The notes: generated by a model from the sequence alone, not told the origin. A stretch of DNA of 64,000 nucleotides from Polaribacter sp. MED152 (GCF_000152945.2 NC_020830.1:2428501-2492500), one strand, 5' to 3'. Positions 8,411 to 18,293 are shown, counted from the stretch's first letter. Numbers and translations are program-made.

Positions 8411-10207
8411 ATGAAGAACATTAGAAACTTTTGTATAATTGCACACATAGATCATGGTAAAAGTACTTTAGCAGATCGATTGTTAGATTATACTGGCTCT
8501 GTAACTGAACGTGAAAAACAAAATCAGTTATTAGACAATATGGATTTGGAGCGTGAACGTGGAATTACCATAAAATCACATGCAATTCAGATGGATTTTA
8601 TTCATAATGGAGAGCCTTATATTTTAAATTTAATTGATACTCCAGGTCACGTAGATTTTTCATATGAAGTTTCAAGATCAATTGCTGCTTGTGAAGGTGC
8701 TTTATTAATTGTAGATGCTGCACAAAGTATACAAGCACAAACCATATCTAACCTATACTTGGCTTTAGAGAACGATTTAGAGATTATTCCAATCTTAAAT
8801 AAAGTAGATTTACCTTCTGCAAATCCAGAAGAAGTAACAGATGATATTGTAGACTTATTAGGTTGTGACCCAGAAGAAGTAATACACGCAAGTGGTAAAA
8901 CTGGTTTTGGTGTAGACAATATTTTAGAGGCAATTATAGATAGAATTCCTGCACCAAAAGGTGAGCCAGATGCTCCTTTACAGGCACTAATTTTCGATTC
9001 AGTTTATAACTCTTACAGGGGAATTGAAACGTATTTTAGAGTAATTAATGGCGAAATAAAAAAGGGTCAAGAAATTAAATTCATGGCTACAGGCAAAAAT
9101 TATTTTGCAGATGAGGTAGGAACTTTGAAATTAAGTCAGGTTGTTAAAAAATCTGTAAAAACAGGAGATGTTGGGTATTTGATTACAGGTATTAAAACAG
9201 CAAAAGAAGTAAAGGTAGGTGATACTATTACAGATGCACATAAACCAACTACAGAAATTATTGATGGTTTTGAAGATGTAAAACCAATGGTTTTTGCTGG
9301 TATTTATCCTGTGGATACAGAAGATTATGAAGAGTTGCGTTATTCTATGGAAAAACTGCAATTAAATGATGCTTCTTTGGTGTTTCAACCAGAAAGTTCT
9401 GCAGCATTAGGTTTTGGTTTTCGATGTGGATTCTTAGGAATGTTGCATATGGAAATTATTCAAGAACGTTTAGAACGTGAGTTTAACATGACAGTGATTA
9501 CTACTGTACCAAACGTGTCTTACCATGCATTTACAAACAAAGAACCAAACGAAATATTAATTGTTAATAATCCTTCGGATTTACCAGAACCTTCTAAATT
9601 GAATAGAGTAGAAGAGCCTTTTATTAAAGCTTCTATTGTAACTAAATCAGATTTTGTAGGGCAAGTAATGTCACTTTGTATCGAAAAAAGAGGGCAAATT
9701 GTAAATCAAACGTATTTAACTACCCAAAGAGTAGAACTTATTTTCGAAATGCCTTTGGCAGAAATTGTTTTCGATTTTTACGATCGTTTAAAAACCGTTT
9801 CTAAAGGTTATGCTTCTTTCGATTATCATCCAATAGGTATGAAAGAATCGAAACTAGTAAGAGTAGATATTCTATTAAATGGTGATACTGTAGATGCACT
9901 TTCTGCTTTATTGCATGCAGACAATGCTTACACTATTGGTAAAAAAATAGTAGAAAAATTAAAAACGTTAATACCTAGACAACAGTTTGATATTCCTATT
10001 CAGGCTGCAATTGGTGCCAAGATTATTGCTAGAGAAACCACAAAAGCTTTACGTAAAGATGTAACTGCAAAATGTTATGGAGGAGATATTTCTAGAAAAC
10101 GTAAGTTATTAGAAAAGCAGAAAAAAGGTAAGAAAAGAATGCGTCAAGTAGGTAATGTAGAAATTCCACAAGAAGCATTTATGGCAGTTTTAAAACTGAA
10201 CGATTAA
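8411..10207 (+). CDS. lepA: elongation factor 4 (LepA)
   Basis: A 598-aa ribosome-bound translational GTPase, the usual full length. Seen: P-loop AHIDHGKST (G1), RGITIKS (G2 switch), DTPGHVDF (G3) and NKVD (G4) near the N-terminus, followed by EF-G-like domains II, III and V and the LepA-specific C-terminal domain rich in basic residues ([18 protein letters not shown]). It can back-translocate or remodel stalled ribosomes according to family knowledge. It has its own promoter just upstream and is followed after ten bases by a small membrane-protein gene. Confidence 0.98.
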   Translation: MKNIRNFCIIAHIDHGKSTLADRLLDYTGSVTEREKQNQLLDNMDLERERGITIKSHAIQMDFIHNGEPYILNLIDTPGHVDFSYEVSRSIAACEGALLIVDAAQSIQAQTISNLYLALENDLEIIPILNKVDLPSANPEEVTDDIVDLLGCDPEEVIHASGKTGFGVDNILEAIIDRIPAPKGEPDAPLQALIFDSVYNSYRGIETYFRVINGEIKKGQEIKFMATGKNYFADEVGTLKLSQVVKKSVKTGDVGYLITGIKTAKEVKVGDTITDAHKPTTEIIDGFEDVKPMVFAGIYPVDTEDYEELRYSMEKLQLNDASLVFQPESSAALGFGFRCGFLGMLHMEIIQERLEREFNMTVITTVPNVSYHAFTNKEPNEILIVNNPSDLPEPSKLNRVEEPFIKASIVTKSDFVGQVMSLCIEKRGQIVNQTYLTTQRVELIFEMPLAEIVFDFYDRLKTVSKGYASFDYHPIGMKESKLVRVDILLNGDTVDALSALLHADNAYTIGKKIVEKLKTLIPRQQFDIPIQAAIGAKIIARETTKALRKDVTAKCYGGDISRKRKLLEKQKKGKKRMRQVGNVEIPQEAFMAVLKLND

Positions 10208-10217
10208 CAAAAGCTAA

Positions 10218-10388
10218 ATGAATAAATTTAGAATTATTGGTGTTTTAATTTTAGCAGTAAGTACACTTTACTTAATTGTTTTTAATTTTAGTAACGATGT
10301 TTTAGATTTCATTGCAGGTATGCTAATGGCTGTTGGAACTGCATTTACGTTTGGTATTTTACCGAAGAAAAAGCAACAAAAGAAATAG
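10218..10388 (+). CDS. 56-aa small membrane protein
   Basis: Short gene starting ten bases after the lepA stop and ending just before a terminator. The 56-aa product has two hydrophobic segments (about residues 6-22 and 29-47) joined by a polar NFSNDVLD turn, and a lysine/glutamine-rich tail (PKKKQQKK), giving a helical hairpin with both ends probably cytosolic. No family recognised. Its position between lepA and a terminator, with an intact frame and a plausible membrane topology, supports a real gene co-transcribed with lepA. Confidence 0.65.
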   Translation: MNKFRIIGVLILAVSTLYLIVFNFSNDVLDFIAGMLMAVGTAFTFGILPKKKQQKK

Positions 10389-10412
10389 TCTAAAACTAAA
10401 AATAAAATACAG

Positions 10413-10443
10413 AAAACCTCTTTAAGAAATTAAAGAGGTTTTA
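10413..10443. terminator. bidirectional terminator between lepA unit and barrel gene
   Basis: Perfect stem AAAACCTCTTTA (10413-10424) / TAAAGAGGTTTT (10431-10442) with A and T flanks, able to serve both convergent units. Confidence 0.8.
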
Positions 10444-10472
10444 AATTTGTAGCTACTTGCTGCTTGTAAAGT

Positions 10473-12845
10473 TTAATTATCTGCGTTTATTCTATTTTCT
10501 TCGTCTCTATTTCTATTTCTGCTTGCTTTTTTCTTACCAAATTGATCTCCAAAACTGTAGGTTAATCTAAATTGAATATTTTGTCTAGAGCCATTACTTT
10601 CAACAGCTGCAGTTCCATTTCCATAATCTATATTACCTACAAAACCTCTGTTTAGCATTTTATTGAATCCTAAATTTGCTTTTAATTTTTTGTTTAAGAA
10701 AGATTTACCAAAAGAGAAGTTTAATTCGGCTAACCAATCTACTTCTATTTGACCTTCTAAAGCTCCTGTTCCATAATTACCATTTACTTCAAAAGTAACA
10801 TCCCAAGGCAATTCATAGCTTGCTTGTACAAACCAAATTAGGTTCCATTTGTTTAAATCTACTCCATAAGTAGAAGATTGAAAATCTGTATTTGTAACTA
10901 TTATACCTGTGTACCCTTCTAAACCATCAGTTAAATTTAAAGGGGCAAATAATCTAAAATTCCAATTGGTGTTGTTTTCTACATTTACTTCTTGTTGGCG
11001 AATTTGTGCTGTGTCATTATCTTGACGAATTAATTGAAAAATTACATCATCTGTTTTGCTATAGCCAATTGTAAAAAATGGTTGGCCTTCATAGGTTAAG
11101 TTAAATTGATAATTGTTAGTGTAAGAAGGAGTTAAAAATGGGTTTCCTTCACCTGCAGAAAAAGGATCTAAAAAAGTCGCGAAAGAGTTTAAACTATTGT
11201 AAGATGGTCTCTGTATTCTGTAACTGTAAGAAACACTGGCTCCTAAAACATCAGTAATTTTTCTACTGATAGAGGCACTTGGAAAAAGTTTTTTTATGGG
11301 CCTTTCTAAAATCTCTGTTCTTAAATTTCCATTGTCCATAAAAATAGAAGTACCATCTGTATTACTATCTTCATAACGTAAACCTCCAGAGAAAGACCAT
11401 TTGCCAGATGTTGCATTAATTTTAGAATATATGGCAAATATGGTTTCATCAATTAAAAACTGGCTGCTTTCATCTTCAACAAAGTCAAAACCACCAGAAT
11501 TGTTTGCAATTAATGACTGTAAATCATTATTAGTGGCAACATCTGCAAATCGTGATCCTAAACTTAATTTAAAGTTATCTGTAAATTGCTTGCTGTAATC
11601 TATACTGTAGGTTTTTATATTATAGGTACCATCTTGTATGTATCTTCTATCTGTAAACGGAATTGTACTGCCTGCAACATCATATAAAGTATTGGTGTTG
11701 TCATTTACAAAATCTAAATAATTAAAATCAATTAATAGTCGATCTGTATCTGTTTTATATTCATAATATGGGTTTATTGAATAGTTTTTACGTTCTCTAT
11801 CAAAACTATTCTCAGAAAAAAGCGTGTTGGTATTATTGGCATCAGAAATAATGGTTTCACTAGATGCTATTCTGGTTGAATTTCTAGTATTAAAGCTTGT
11901 ACCTAAACCAATAGAATTTTTGTCATTTATGTAATAATCTAAACTACCACTTATTCTAAAATTATCTGGATCATAAGGTTCTCTTGTAGTTTGATCGTAG
12001 GTTTCGTTACCTACAGTTCTTACCAAGAATAAATCTTCTCTAAATGTTGGTTGTGAGTAGCCTACACTTGTTTGCCAATTTAATTTGTTTTTGTAGCTGG
12101 CAATTGAAAAGCCTGAACCCCACTCAAAACCTTGGTCTTCACCAATCCAAGAATTTACACTTCCATGGGTGCCTAATTTTACATTTTTCTTTAAAATGAT
12201 ATTAATTATGGCAGCAGAACCAGATGCTTGATATTCTGCTCCTGGTTGTTCTACAACTTCTATTTTAGAAATATTATCTGCAGGAAAATCTCTCAATAGT
12301 GTCTCAACATCCATGTATTCAGTAGTTTTTCCGTTTATTAAAATTCGAACACCACTATTTCCAGCAATGGTAATTCCATTATTGGTTACTAAAACACCTG
12401 GCACTTTACGCATTACATCCTGCAAAGAGGTATTAATCATTTCAGATTGTTCTAAATCTACAATTAATTTTTCTGCAGTTTGCTTAATTACAGGTCGTTT
12501 GCTTTTAACGATAACTTCATTTAAAGATTGACTTGTTTCTTTTAAAGTGATGTTAAATGTTTTGTTTGATGATAAACTGAATTTATCAATTTTCTCAGTT
12601 TCGAAACCTAGCATTGACACTTCTAAAGTGTAGTTTCCATCTGCAATGTTTTCAAGAATGTAAGTACCATCATCTTTAGATACAGTTCCTTTAGGATTTT
12701 CGGCTTTATCAGCATTATACAAAACAACGTTTGCAAATGGTAATGGTTGATTTTGTTCGTCTACTATTTTACCATTGATATTATTTTGTGCAATACAAGT
12801 TAAAATTCCGAAGAAAAATAGCGTTGAGGTTAAAAGAAATTTCAT
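10473..12845 (-). CDS. TonB-dependent-receptor-like outer membrane beta-barrel protein
   Basis: A 790-aa protein. Signal peptide at residues 1-19; CarboxypepD_reg-like domain at about 22-107 (INGKIVDEQNQPLPFANVVLY); plug-like domain at about 125-220 (LQDVMRKVPGV ... INGKTTEYMDVETLLRDFPADNISKIEVVEQPGAEY ... AAIINIILKK); the rest is an OMP_b-brl_3-type barrel of many aromatic-rich strands. The tail is basic and asparagine-rich. There is no SusD partner gene, so this is the stand-alone outer membrane barrel family common in Flavobacteriia rather than a SusC transporter. The ligand is unknown. It is a single-gene unit between two terminators. Confidence 0.88.
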   Translation of the reverse strand: MKFLLTSTLFFFGILTCIAQNNINGKIVDEQNQPLPFANVVLYNADKAENPKGTVSKDDGTYILENIADGNYTLEVSMLGFETEKIDKFSLSSNKTFNITLKETSQSLNEVIVKSKRPVIKQTAEKLIVDLEQSEMINTSLQDVMRKVPGVLVTNNGITIAGNSGVRILINGKTTEYMDVETLLRDFPADNISKIEVVEQPGAEYQASGSAAIINIILKKNVKLGTHGSVNSWIGEDQGFEWGSGFSIASYKNKLNWQTSVGYSQPTFREDLFLVRTVGNETYDQTTREPYDPDNFRISGSLDYYINDKNSIGLGTSFNTRNSTRIASSETIISDANNTNTLFSENSFDRERKNYSINPYYEYKTDTDRLLIDFNYLDFVNDNTNTLYDVAGSTIPFTDRRYIQDGTYNIKTYSIDYSKQFTDNFKLSLGSRFADVATNNDLQSLIANNSGGFDFVEDESSQFLIDETIFAIYSKINATSGKWSFSGGLRYEDSNTDGTSIFMDNGNLRTEILERPIKKLFPSASISRKITDVLGASVSYSYRIQRPSYNSLNSFATFLDPFSAGEGNPFLTPSYTNNYQFNLTYEGQPFFTIGYSKTDDVIFQLIRQDNDTAQIRQQEVNVENNTNWNFRLFAPLNLTDGLEGYTGIIVTNTDFQSSTYGVDLNKWNLIWFVQASYELPWDVTFEVNGNYGTGALEGQIEVDWLAELNFSFGKSFLNKKLKANLGFNKMLNRGFVGNIDYGNGTAAVESNGSRQNIQFRLTYSFGDQFGKKKASRNRNRDEENRINADN

Positions 12846-13000
12846 TTTTGGTTGGATTGTTTTTATTATAACACTGAAAAAGTGACATTTTGTTACACAA
12901 GAAATATGAAAATCTGATAAAGTGCCTATAATTTTCTTTAACAGAGATTAAATTTCTATAAAAACATAGACGCCAAAAATGTGCAAATAGTTTCCTAGCA

Positions 13001-13036
13001 AAAAAAAGCACTCTTAAAAAAGAGTGCTTTTTTTAG
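13001..13036 (-). terminator. terminator of the YugP-type peptidase gene
   Basis: Stem AGCACTCTT (13007-13015) / AAGAGTGCT (13020-13028) flanked by A7 and T7; the U-run on the minus strand follows the peptidase gene. Confidence 0.8.
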
Positions 13037-13056
13037 AATACTTTTTTTGATAAAGT

Positions 13057-13755
13057 TTAATCTCTACCTCCAAGAACTTGTAATGCCCAATATAAAAGCA
13101 TTGCTAAAGAACTTAATGCAGCAACTAAATATGTTCTTGCTGCCCATTTTAAAGCATCTTTAGACCCTGCATATTCATCAGGAGTTACCATGTTTTTATT
13201 TTTTAACCAAGCTAAAGCCCTGTTACTGGCATCATACTCTACAGGTAAGGTAATAAAGCTAAAAATAGTTGCAAGTGCCATCATTGCTAAACCAGCAACA
13301 GCAACATAAAAACCAATGCCTGAAGCACCAGATGCAGCTCCTAAAATTAAACCACCAATTACTAGCCATTGAGAAAATCTTGAAGAAACGCTTACAACAG
13401 GCACTAATTTAGAACGCATTGTAAGCCAGTCATAAGCAGTAGCATGTTGTACTGCATGCCCAACTTCATGTGCTGCAACTGCAGCAGCAGCAGCATTTCT
13501 TTGGTTGTAAACAGCCTCGCTTAAATTTACAGTTTTATCTTTTGGGTTGTAGTGATCTGTTAATCTACCAGGAGTAGAAATTACTTTTACATCATAAATG
13601 CCATTATCTGCCAACATTTTCTCAGCAATCTCAGCACCACTCATTCCATTTCTTAAAGCAACTTTAGAGTATTTTTTAAATTTACTCTTTAAAGTGTTGC
13701 CTACAAGCCAGCTTATTAGAGAAATAACTCCAATAAGTATATAAAATCCCATCAT
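13057..13755 (-). CDS. YugP-family zinc metallopeptidase
   Basis: A 232-aa membrane peptidase of the YugP/Zn_peptidase_2 family. Residues 1-20 form an N-terminal helix, H96-E-V-G-H100 is the zinc-binding HExxH motif in an alanine-rich helix, and three further hydrophobic segments occupy about residues 118-135, 143-172 and 208-228. RLTDHYNPKDKTVNLSE just before the active site is typical of the family. It probably cleaves membrane or peri-membrane proteins, but natural substrates are not known. Single-gene unit with its own terminator, divergent from ansA with 145 bp between them. Confidence 0.9.
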   Translation of the reverse strand: MMGFYILIGVISLISWLVGNTLKSKFKKYSKVALRNGMSGAEIAEKMLADNGIYDVKVISTPGRLTDHYNPKDKTVNLSEAVYNQRNAAAAAVAAHEVGHAVQHATAYDWLTMRSKLVPVVSVSSRFSQWLVIGGLILGAASGASGIGFYVAVAGLAMMALATIFSFITLPVEYDASNRALAWLKNKNMVTPDEYAGSKDALKWAARTYLVAALSSLAMLLYWALQVLGGRD

Positions 13756-13900
13756 AATTTATAATTTTTAAAATTGTATATCATATTTGTTTGATAAATT
13801 TACAACATAAATTATTCCATTTTATTTTTTATCAATAAAAATGTAGAATAATCACAAATAGGCAGATTATACAAGAAGTAGCTAATTTAGAAATGACAAT

Positions 13901-14932
13901 ATGACAAATAAACCTAATATTCTTATTGTTTATACAGGTGGAACCATTGGAATGATTAAAGATTATAAAACCAATGCATTAAAGGCGTTTGATTTTAGTC
14001 AGATTACCAAAAACATTCCAGAATTACATCAATTAAATTGTAATATAGAAAGCATTTCTTTTGATGAACCTATAGATTCATCGAACATGAATATCGACTT
14101 TTATCGAAAAATTGTAGATATCATAGAAGAAAATTATAAAAAATACGATGGATTTGTTGTGCTTTCAGGTTCAGATACCATGTCTTACGTATCTTCTGCA
14201 ATTAGTTTTATGCTAGAAAATCTTCAAAAACCGATCATTTTTACAGGATCGCAATTGCCAATTGGAGATTTAAGAACAGATGCTAAAGAAAACTTAATTA
14301 CTTCTATAGAAATTGCATGTGCTAGAAAAGAGAATAAGCCAATTATTGCAGAGGTTTGCTTGTATTTTGAGTATAAACTTTACAGGGCGAATAGAACTAC
14401 AAAAATTAACGCAGAGCAATTTGAGGCATTTACTTCCATGAATTATCCGCCTTTAGCAGAAAGTGGTGTGCACTTAAACTTTAATGAATATTATATTCAT
14501 AAACCAGATTTCAATAAAGAGTTAGTGGTTAGAAAAAATCTAGTAAATGATATTGCTATTCTAAAACTCTTTCCAGGAATTACAAATAATGTAGTAGAAA
14601 GTATTTTAAATGCTAAAGGTTTAAAAGGGGTAGTTTTAGAAACTTATGGTGCAGGTAATGCTCCAGATCAAGAATGGTTTTTAAATTTACTTAAAGATGC
14701 TGTGCAAAAGAATATTAAAATAATTAATGTAACACAGTGTGTAGCGGGTTCTGTTTCTCAAGGGCATTATGAAACAAGTGTGGTCTTAAAAGAACTGGGC
14801 GTAATTAGCGGAAAAGACATAACAACTGAAACTGCAATTGCAAAATTGATGTATTTATTGCATGAAGATTTAAGTAATGATGAATTTACTCACTATTTTG
14901 AAAAACCATTAAGAGGAGAATTAACGATTTAA
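13901..14932 (+). CDS. ansA: type I (cytosolic) L-asparaginase
   Basis: A 343-aa enzyme hydrolysing L-asparagine to aspartate and ammonia. No signal peptide, consistent with the cytosolic AnsA type. Catalytic threonine motif YTGGTIGM near residue 12, the second motif SGSDTMSY with the Thr/Asp pair at about residue 90, and the conserved TGSQLPIGDLRTDAKENL stretch are all present. It precedes the ExbB/ExbD operon on the same strand, but 237 bp with a strong AT-rich inverted repeat separate them, so they are probably separate units. Confidence 0.95.
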   Translation: MTNKPNILIVYTGGTIGMIKDYKTNALKAFDFSQITKNIPELHQLNCNIESISFDEPIDSSNMNIDFYRKIVDIIEENYKKYDGFVVLSGSDTMSYVSSAISFMLENLQKPIIFTGSQLPIGDLRTDAKENLITSIEIACARKENKPIIAEVCLYFEYKLYRANRTTKINAEQFEAFTSMNYPPLAESGVHLNFNEYYIHKPDFNKELVVRKNLVNDIAILKLFPGITNNVVESILNAKGLKGVVLETYGAGNAPDQEWFLNLLKDAVQKNIKIINVTQCVAGSVSQGHYETSVVLKELGVISGKDITTETAIAKLMYLLHEDLSNDEFTHYFEKPLRGELTI

Positions 14933-14998
14933 TGCATTTTTCATAAGAATTAGATAATATTATCAAATTATTAATAAATGTGCTTAGAAAACAGAAAA

Positions 14999-15022
14999 GC
15001 ATAAAAAAAAATTTTTTTATGC
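14999..15022 (+). terminator. AT-rich hairpin after ansA
   Basis: Perfect inverted repeat GCATAAAAAAA (14999-15009) / TTTTTTTATGC (15012-15022). The T-run lies inside the stem rather than after it, so termination is uncertain. Confidence 0.45.
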
Positions 15023-15110
15023 ATAACATTTTTTGTTACTTGGCACTCTCTTAAAAGAAAAGGTTATGTTTTAAGCGCGAAAAAAGATAAAGTGCTACAT
15101 AATTTCTATT

Positions 15111-15135
15111 TTTGAGATGAAAATTTATATCTTTA
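15111..15135 (+). promoter_or_regulatory. possible promoter of the ExbB/ExbD operon
   Basis: TTTG at 15111-15114 and TATCTTTA at 15128-15135 (one mismatch to TAnnTTTG). The 13-bp spacer is shorter than usual, so the -33 choice is doubtful. The -7 element lies 34 bp before the start codon. Confidence 0.35.
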
Positions 15136-15169
15136 ACCCGTTAACTATTAAAATTAATTTATAACTAAG

Positions 15170-15892
15170 ATGAAAAAAGTAGTAAATGTCTTATCTGTAA
15201 CAGGATTTATGTTTTTTGGAGCTGTACAATCTACATTCGCTCAAGAAGCAGCAACTGAATCGCAAACATTTCACCAAATATTAAAGCAAAACTTTATTGA
15301 TGGTGGACCAGGATTTATGGGAATTGTATTAGTAGCTTTAATTTTAGGTTTAGCTATTGCCATTGAAAGAATTATTTATTTAAACATGGCAACTACAAAC
15401 ACTAAAAAATTATTAGCAAACGTAGATGATGCATTAAGTTCAGGAGGAGTAGAAGCAGCAAAAGAAGTTTGTAGAAATACAAAAGGACCTGTAGCATCTA
15501 TTTTTTATCAAGGTTTAGATAGAGTTGATGAAGGTATTGAAGAAGCTGAGAAAGCAGTAGTTTCTTATGGAGGAGTTCAAATGGGACAATTAGAGAAAAA
15601 CGTATCTTGGATTTCTTTATTTATTGCATTAGCACCAATGCTTGGTTTCATGGGTACTGTAATTGGTATGATTGGAGCATTTAACGACATTGCTGTAGCA
15701 AACGATATTTCTCCAGCAGTAGTAGCAGGAGGTATTAAAGTAGCCTTATTAACAACCGTATTTGGTTTAATTGTGGCTATTATTCTTCAAATTTTTTACA
15801 ACTACATCGTTGCAAAAATCGATAGTATTGTAAACAATATGGAAGACGCGTCTATCTCATTGATAGATTTATTAGTAAAGTATAAAAAATAA
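15170..15892 (+). CDS. exbB: MotA/TolQ/ExbB proton channel protein
   Basis: A 240-aa inner membrane protein. It begins with a hydrophobic, signal-like segment ending in STFAQ at about residue 25, followed by three transmembrane segments: about 48-68 (FMGIVLVALILGLAIAIERI), about 145-165 (SLFIALAPMLGFMGTVIGMIGAF) and about 180-205 (AGGIKVALLTTVFGLIVAII). The GFMGTVIGMI and ALLTTVFGL motifs are the ExbB/TolQ channel helices. With the ExbD proteins encoded downstream it should couple the proton gradient to envelope work. First gene of a four-gene operon (gaps 8, 3 and 24 bp). Confidence 0.95.
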   Translation: MKKVVNVLSVTGFMFFGAVQSTFAQEAATESQTFHQILKQNFIDGGPGFMGIVLVALILGLAIAIERIIYLNMATTNTKKLLANVDDALSSGGVEAAKEVCRNTKGPVASIFYQGLDRVDEGIEEAEKAVVSYGGVQMGQLEKNVSWISLFIALAPMLGFMGTVIGMIGAFNDIAVANDISPAVVAGGIKVALLTTVFGLIVAIILQIFYNYIVAKIDSIVNNMEDASISLIDLLVKYKK

Positions 15893-15900
15893 AACTTAGT

Positions 15901-16362
15901 ATGAAAAGTAATAAAATTTTAAGTATTTTAATTGCTGCAATTGCTCTAATTGGAGGTTTCCTTTTCATAAGAATATTTATGGAAGATGCTGAAGTGATTG
16001 AGACTGACGTAGACGTAGCTAATAGCGTGGTTAGCCCATTAATCTATTATTCAACATATTTATTTTATGCTGCAGTAATAATTACTATAGGTTTATCGTT
16101 AATTAGTTTGGTAAGAAACCCTGAAAATCTAAAGAAAACTTTAGGTGGTTTGGCTATCTTAGGAGTTCTATTACTTGTAGCTTATTTCTTATCAGACAGT
16201 GAAGCAGTTTATAATGCAGCTGGTGGTATAGAAGAAGGAGGAGAAGAAGGCTCTGCAGTAAACAAATGGGTTGGAACAGGAATTTGGTATAGCGTTATCT
16301 TAGGAGGTATAGCTAGTTTATTCTTTGTTTGGGACTTATTAAAAGGATTATTTAAATCATAA
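15901..16362 (+). CDS. membrane protein of the ExbB/ExbD operon
   Basis: A 153-aa protein with four hydrophobic segments (about residues 7-27, 48-70, 78-97 and 128-147) and an acidic glycine/glutamate loop (GGIEEGGEEGS) before the last one. Its position between ExbB and two ExbD genes, eight and three bases from its neighbours, implies that it works with the proton channel. I recognise the gene order as common in Flavobacteriia but not a named family. The role is unknown; it could be a scaffold or channel accessory subunit. Confidence 0.8.
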   Translation: MKSNKILSILIAAIALIGGFLFIRIFMEDAEVIETDVDVANSVVSPLIYYSTYLFYAAVIITIGLSLISLVRNPENLKKTLGGLAILGVLLLVAYFLSDSEAVYNAAGGIEEGGEEGSAVNKWVGTGIWYSVILGGIASLFFVWDLLKGLFKS

Positions 16363-16365
16363 TAT

Positions 16366-17010
16366 ATGGCAAGAAGAGATAACCCAGAAATTAACGCAGG
16401 TTCTATGGCAGATATCGCTTTTCTGCTATTAATTTTCTTTTTAGTTACTACTACAATGAACGTAGATTCAGGTATCTCTAAGAAGTTATCAGAAAAGCCA
16501 CCTATTGATTATGTACCACCTGTAATTAAGAAAAAGAACATTTTTGAAGTAAATATTAACAGAAATAACGAGTTACTTGTAGAAGGCGAACGTATGGATG
16601 TTAAAGATCTTAAAGATGAAGCTGTAAAGTTTATTGATAATGGTGGAGGTGTAGGAAACCCTGGAGAGGATGGTACACCTGGAAAAGCATGTGATTATTG
16701 TAAAGGAGAAAGAAGCGATGCTTCTTCAGATCATCCTAACAAAGCAATTATTTCTGTTCAAAGTGATAGAGGTACAGATTATGGTACTTATATTGTAGTT
16801 CAAAATGAGCTTTTAAAAGCTTATACTGAGTTAAGAAACAGATTAGCTAGAGAACGTTATGGAATGTCTTATCAAGAATTAGAACAAGCTTTTTCTGATG
16901 CTAAGAAAAGTGCAGATCTATCTAGCGAAGTAGATAAGTTGAGAAAAAAGGTTGAAGATATTAAAACATCTTATCCTCAAATTATTTCTGATGCAGAACC
17001 AACTTCATAA
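16366..17010 (+). CDS. exbD: ExbD/TolR-family protein with glycine-rich insert
   Basis: A 214-aa protein with one N-terminal transmembrane helix (about residues 15-31), in which D16 within SMADIAF is the proton-carrying aspartate of ExbD/TolR proteins. The rest is periplasmic. Between the halves of the ExbD domain there is an unusual glycine-rich insert (about residues 94-118) containing a CDYC pair, and the C-terminus has a predicted coiled coil (SEVDKLRKKVEDIKT). It pairs with the ExbB and second ExbD proteins of the same operon. Confidence 0.92.
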   Translation: MARRDNPEINAGSMADIAFLLLIFFLVTTTMNVDSGISKKLSEKPPIDYVPPVIKKKNIFEVNINRNNELLVEGERMDVKDLKDEAVKFIDNGGGVGNPGEDGTPGKACDYCKGERSDASSDHPNKAIISVQSDRGTDYGTYIVVQNELLKAYTELRNRLARERYGMSYQELEQAFSDAKKSADLSSEVDKLRKKVEDIKTSYPQIISDAEPTS

Positions 17011-17034
17011 TTAATTTAAATTTAAAACAAAAGT

Positions 17035-17505
17035 ATGTCTAAATTTAGAAAAAAGAAAAAAGGAATGCCAGCTGTGAATACAGCAGCTCTGCCAGATATT
17101 GTATTTATGTTACTATTTTTCTTCATGGTTACAACTACTATGAGAGAAACAAATTTAGTAATAGAAAATCCAAGACTTCCTGGAGCTACAGAGATTAAGA
17201 AGTTAGAAGATAAAAGTTTAGTAAGTACTATTTATATTGGTAAATCTAAAGATCCTAATAGAGATGGTGTTGGTTATAACAAGATTCAGTTGAATGATAA
17301 GATATCATCAGCAGATCAAGTACCAGCTTTTATTTTTAGCAAGAGAGATAAGATAGCAGAGGCTTTACACCCTTTTATGACAACGTCAATAAAAGCAGAT
17401 AAAGAATCTAATGTAGGTACCATTATAGATGTTAGATTAAAATTAAGAGATGTTAATGCTCTTAAAATTAACTACTCTACAACAGCAGCTGCACAGAATA
17501 ATTAA
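17035..17505 (+). CDS. exbD: second ExbD/TolR-family protein
   Basis: A 156-aa protein. Basic N-terminus (SKFRKKKKG), then one transmembrane helix at about residues 20-36 with D21 in ALPDIVF as the conserved channel aspartate, then a periplasmic ExbD domain. It lacks the glycine-rich cysteine insert of the preceding paralogue. Two different ExbD proteins in one operon suggest a mixed ExbD dimer in the ExbB pore. Last gene before the operon terminator. Confidence 0.93.
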   Translation: MSKFRKKKKGMPAVNTAALPDIVFMLLFFFMVTTTMRETNLVIENPRLPGATEIKKLEDKSLVSTIYIGKSKDPNRDGVGYNKIQLNDKISSADQVPAFIFSKRDKIAEALHPFMTTSIKADKESNVGTIIDVRLKLRDVNALKINYSTTAAAQNN

Positions 17506-17525
17506 AGACATTTAGTTATATATAC

Positions 17526-17558
17526 AAGGGGTTAATTCATTAGAATTAACCCTTTTTT
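17526..17558 (+). terminator. ExbB/ExbD operon terminator
   Basis: Stem GGGTTAATTC (17529-17538) / GAATTAACCC (17543-17552), loop ATTA, followed by TTTTTT. Confidence 0.85.
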
Positions 17559-17618
17559 ATTGAACCTATTTTATTTATTATATCGAATCTTGTATCTTTA
17601 AAATCGATTAATGCATTC

Positions 17619-18293
17619 ATGAAAAATATTTTATTTCTTACTATTTTCTTAATCTTTTCTCAGTTAAGTAACGCCCAAAAAGATTCGTTACAACTTGGAG
17701 ATAGATATTCTGAAGATCATTTGTATGCATCTATTTCTTATGCACAATTAATGAATCAGCCAACAGGAATTACTAGAAGTGGCTTTTCTTATGGTATTTC
17801 TTTAGGATTTATAAAAGATTTTACGCTAAATAAACAAGGTAATATCGCTGTTGCAGTAGGTGTAGGTTATGGTTATGATTTCTTTAACCATGAGTTAAAA
17901 GTAGAAGATGTAAATGGTAATACAACCTTTGATTCAGGTATAGATTTAGAGTCTAATAAATTCTCAGCACACAATTTAGAAATTCCTATTGAATTTAGAT
18001 GGAGAACGTCCACAGCTAAAAAGTATGATTTCTGGAGAATTTATCCTGGTATTAAGTTCTTATATAACTTCTCTAATAATTTTAATTTTATTGATAACAA
18101 TACATCTTTTTCTTTTGATGATGTGGCTAGTTATCGAAAATTACAATATGGTTTAACTTTATCTGCAGGATATGATGAATTCAATTTTCATGTTTATTAT
18201 AGCTTAACACCTCTTTTTGAAAATGCTACTTTAAATGGAGAAGAGATTAATAGTTCTATCATAAAGTTCGGTTTGATATTTTATATCTTATAG
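17619..18293 (+). CDS. porin-family outer membrane barrel protein
   Basis: A 224-aa protein with a signal peptide (residues 1-19, ending SNAQ) and repeated amphipathic beta-strands with tyrosine/phenylalanine edges (GFSYGISLGFIKDF, IAVAVGVGYGYDFF, LQYGLTLSAGYDEFNFHVYYS). The protein ends in a strand with terminal hydrophobics, as in small eight-stranded barrels of the porin/PorT-like family. A weak -7 element (TATCTTTA, 17593-17600) follows the operon terminator, so it may be expressed separately. It overlaps the convergent PAP2-like gene by six bases. The true PorT is at 56443-57141; this one should not be given that name. Confidence 0.75.
   Translation: MKNILFLTIFLIFSQLSNAQKDSLQLGDRYSEDHLYASISYAQLMNQPTGITRSGFSYGISLGFIKDFTLNKQGNIAVAVGVGYGYDFFNHELKVEDVNGNTTFDSGIDLESNKFSAHNLEIPIEFRWRTSTAKKYDFWRIYPGIKFLYNFSNNFNFIDNNTSFSFDDVASYRKLQYGLTLSAGYDEFNFHVYYSLTPLFENATLNGEEINSSIIKFGLIFYIL

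Noticed and set aside
17619..18293. Naming this barrel gene porT
   Set aside because: The gene at 56443-57141 has the PorT-like N-terminal pattern and the menG neighbour; this one is only a general porin-family barrel.
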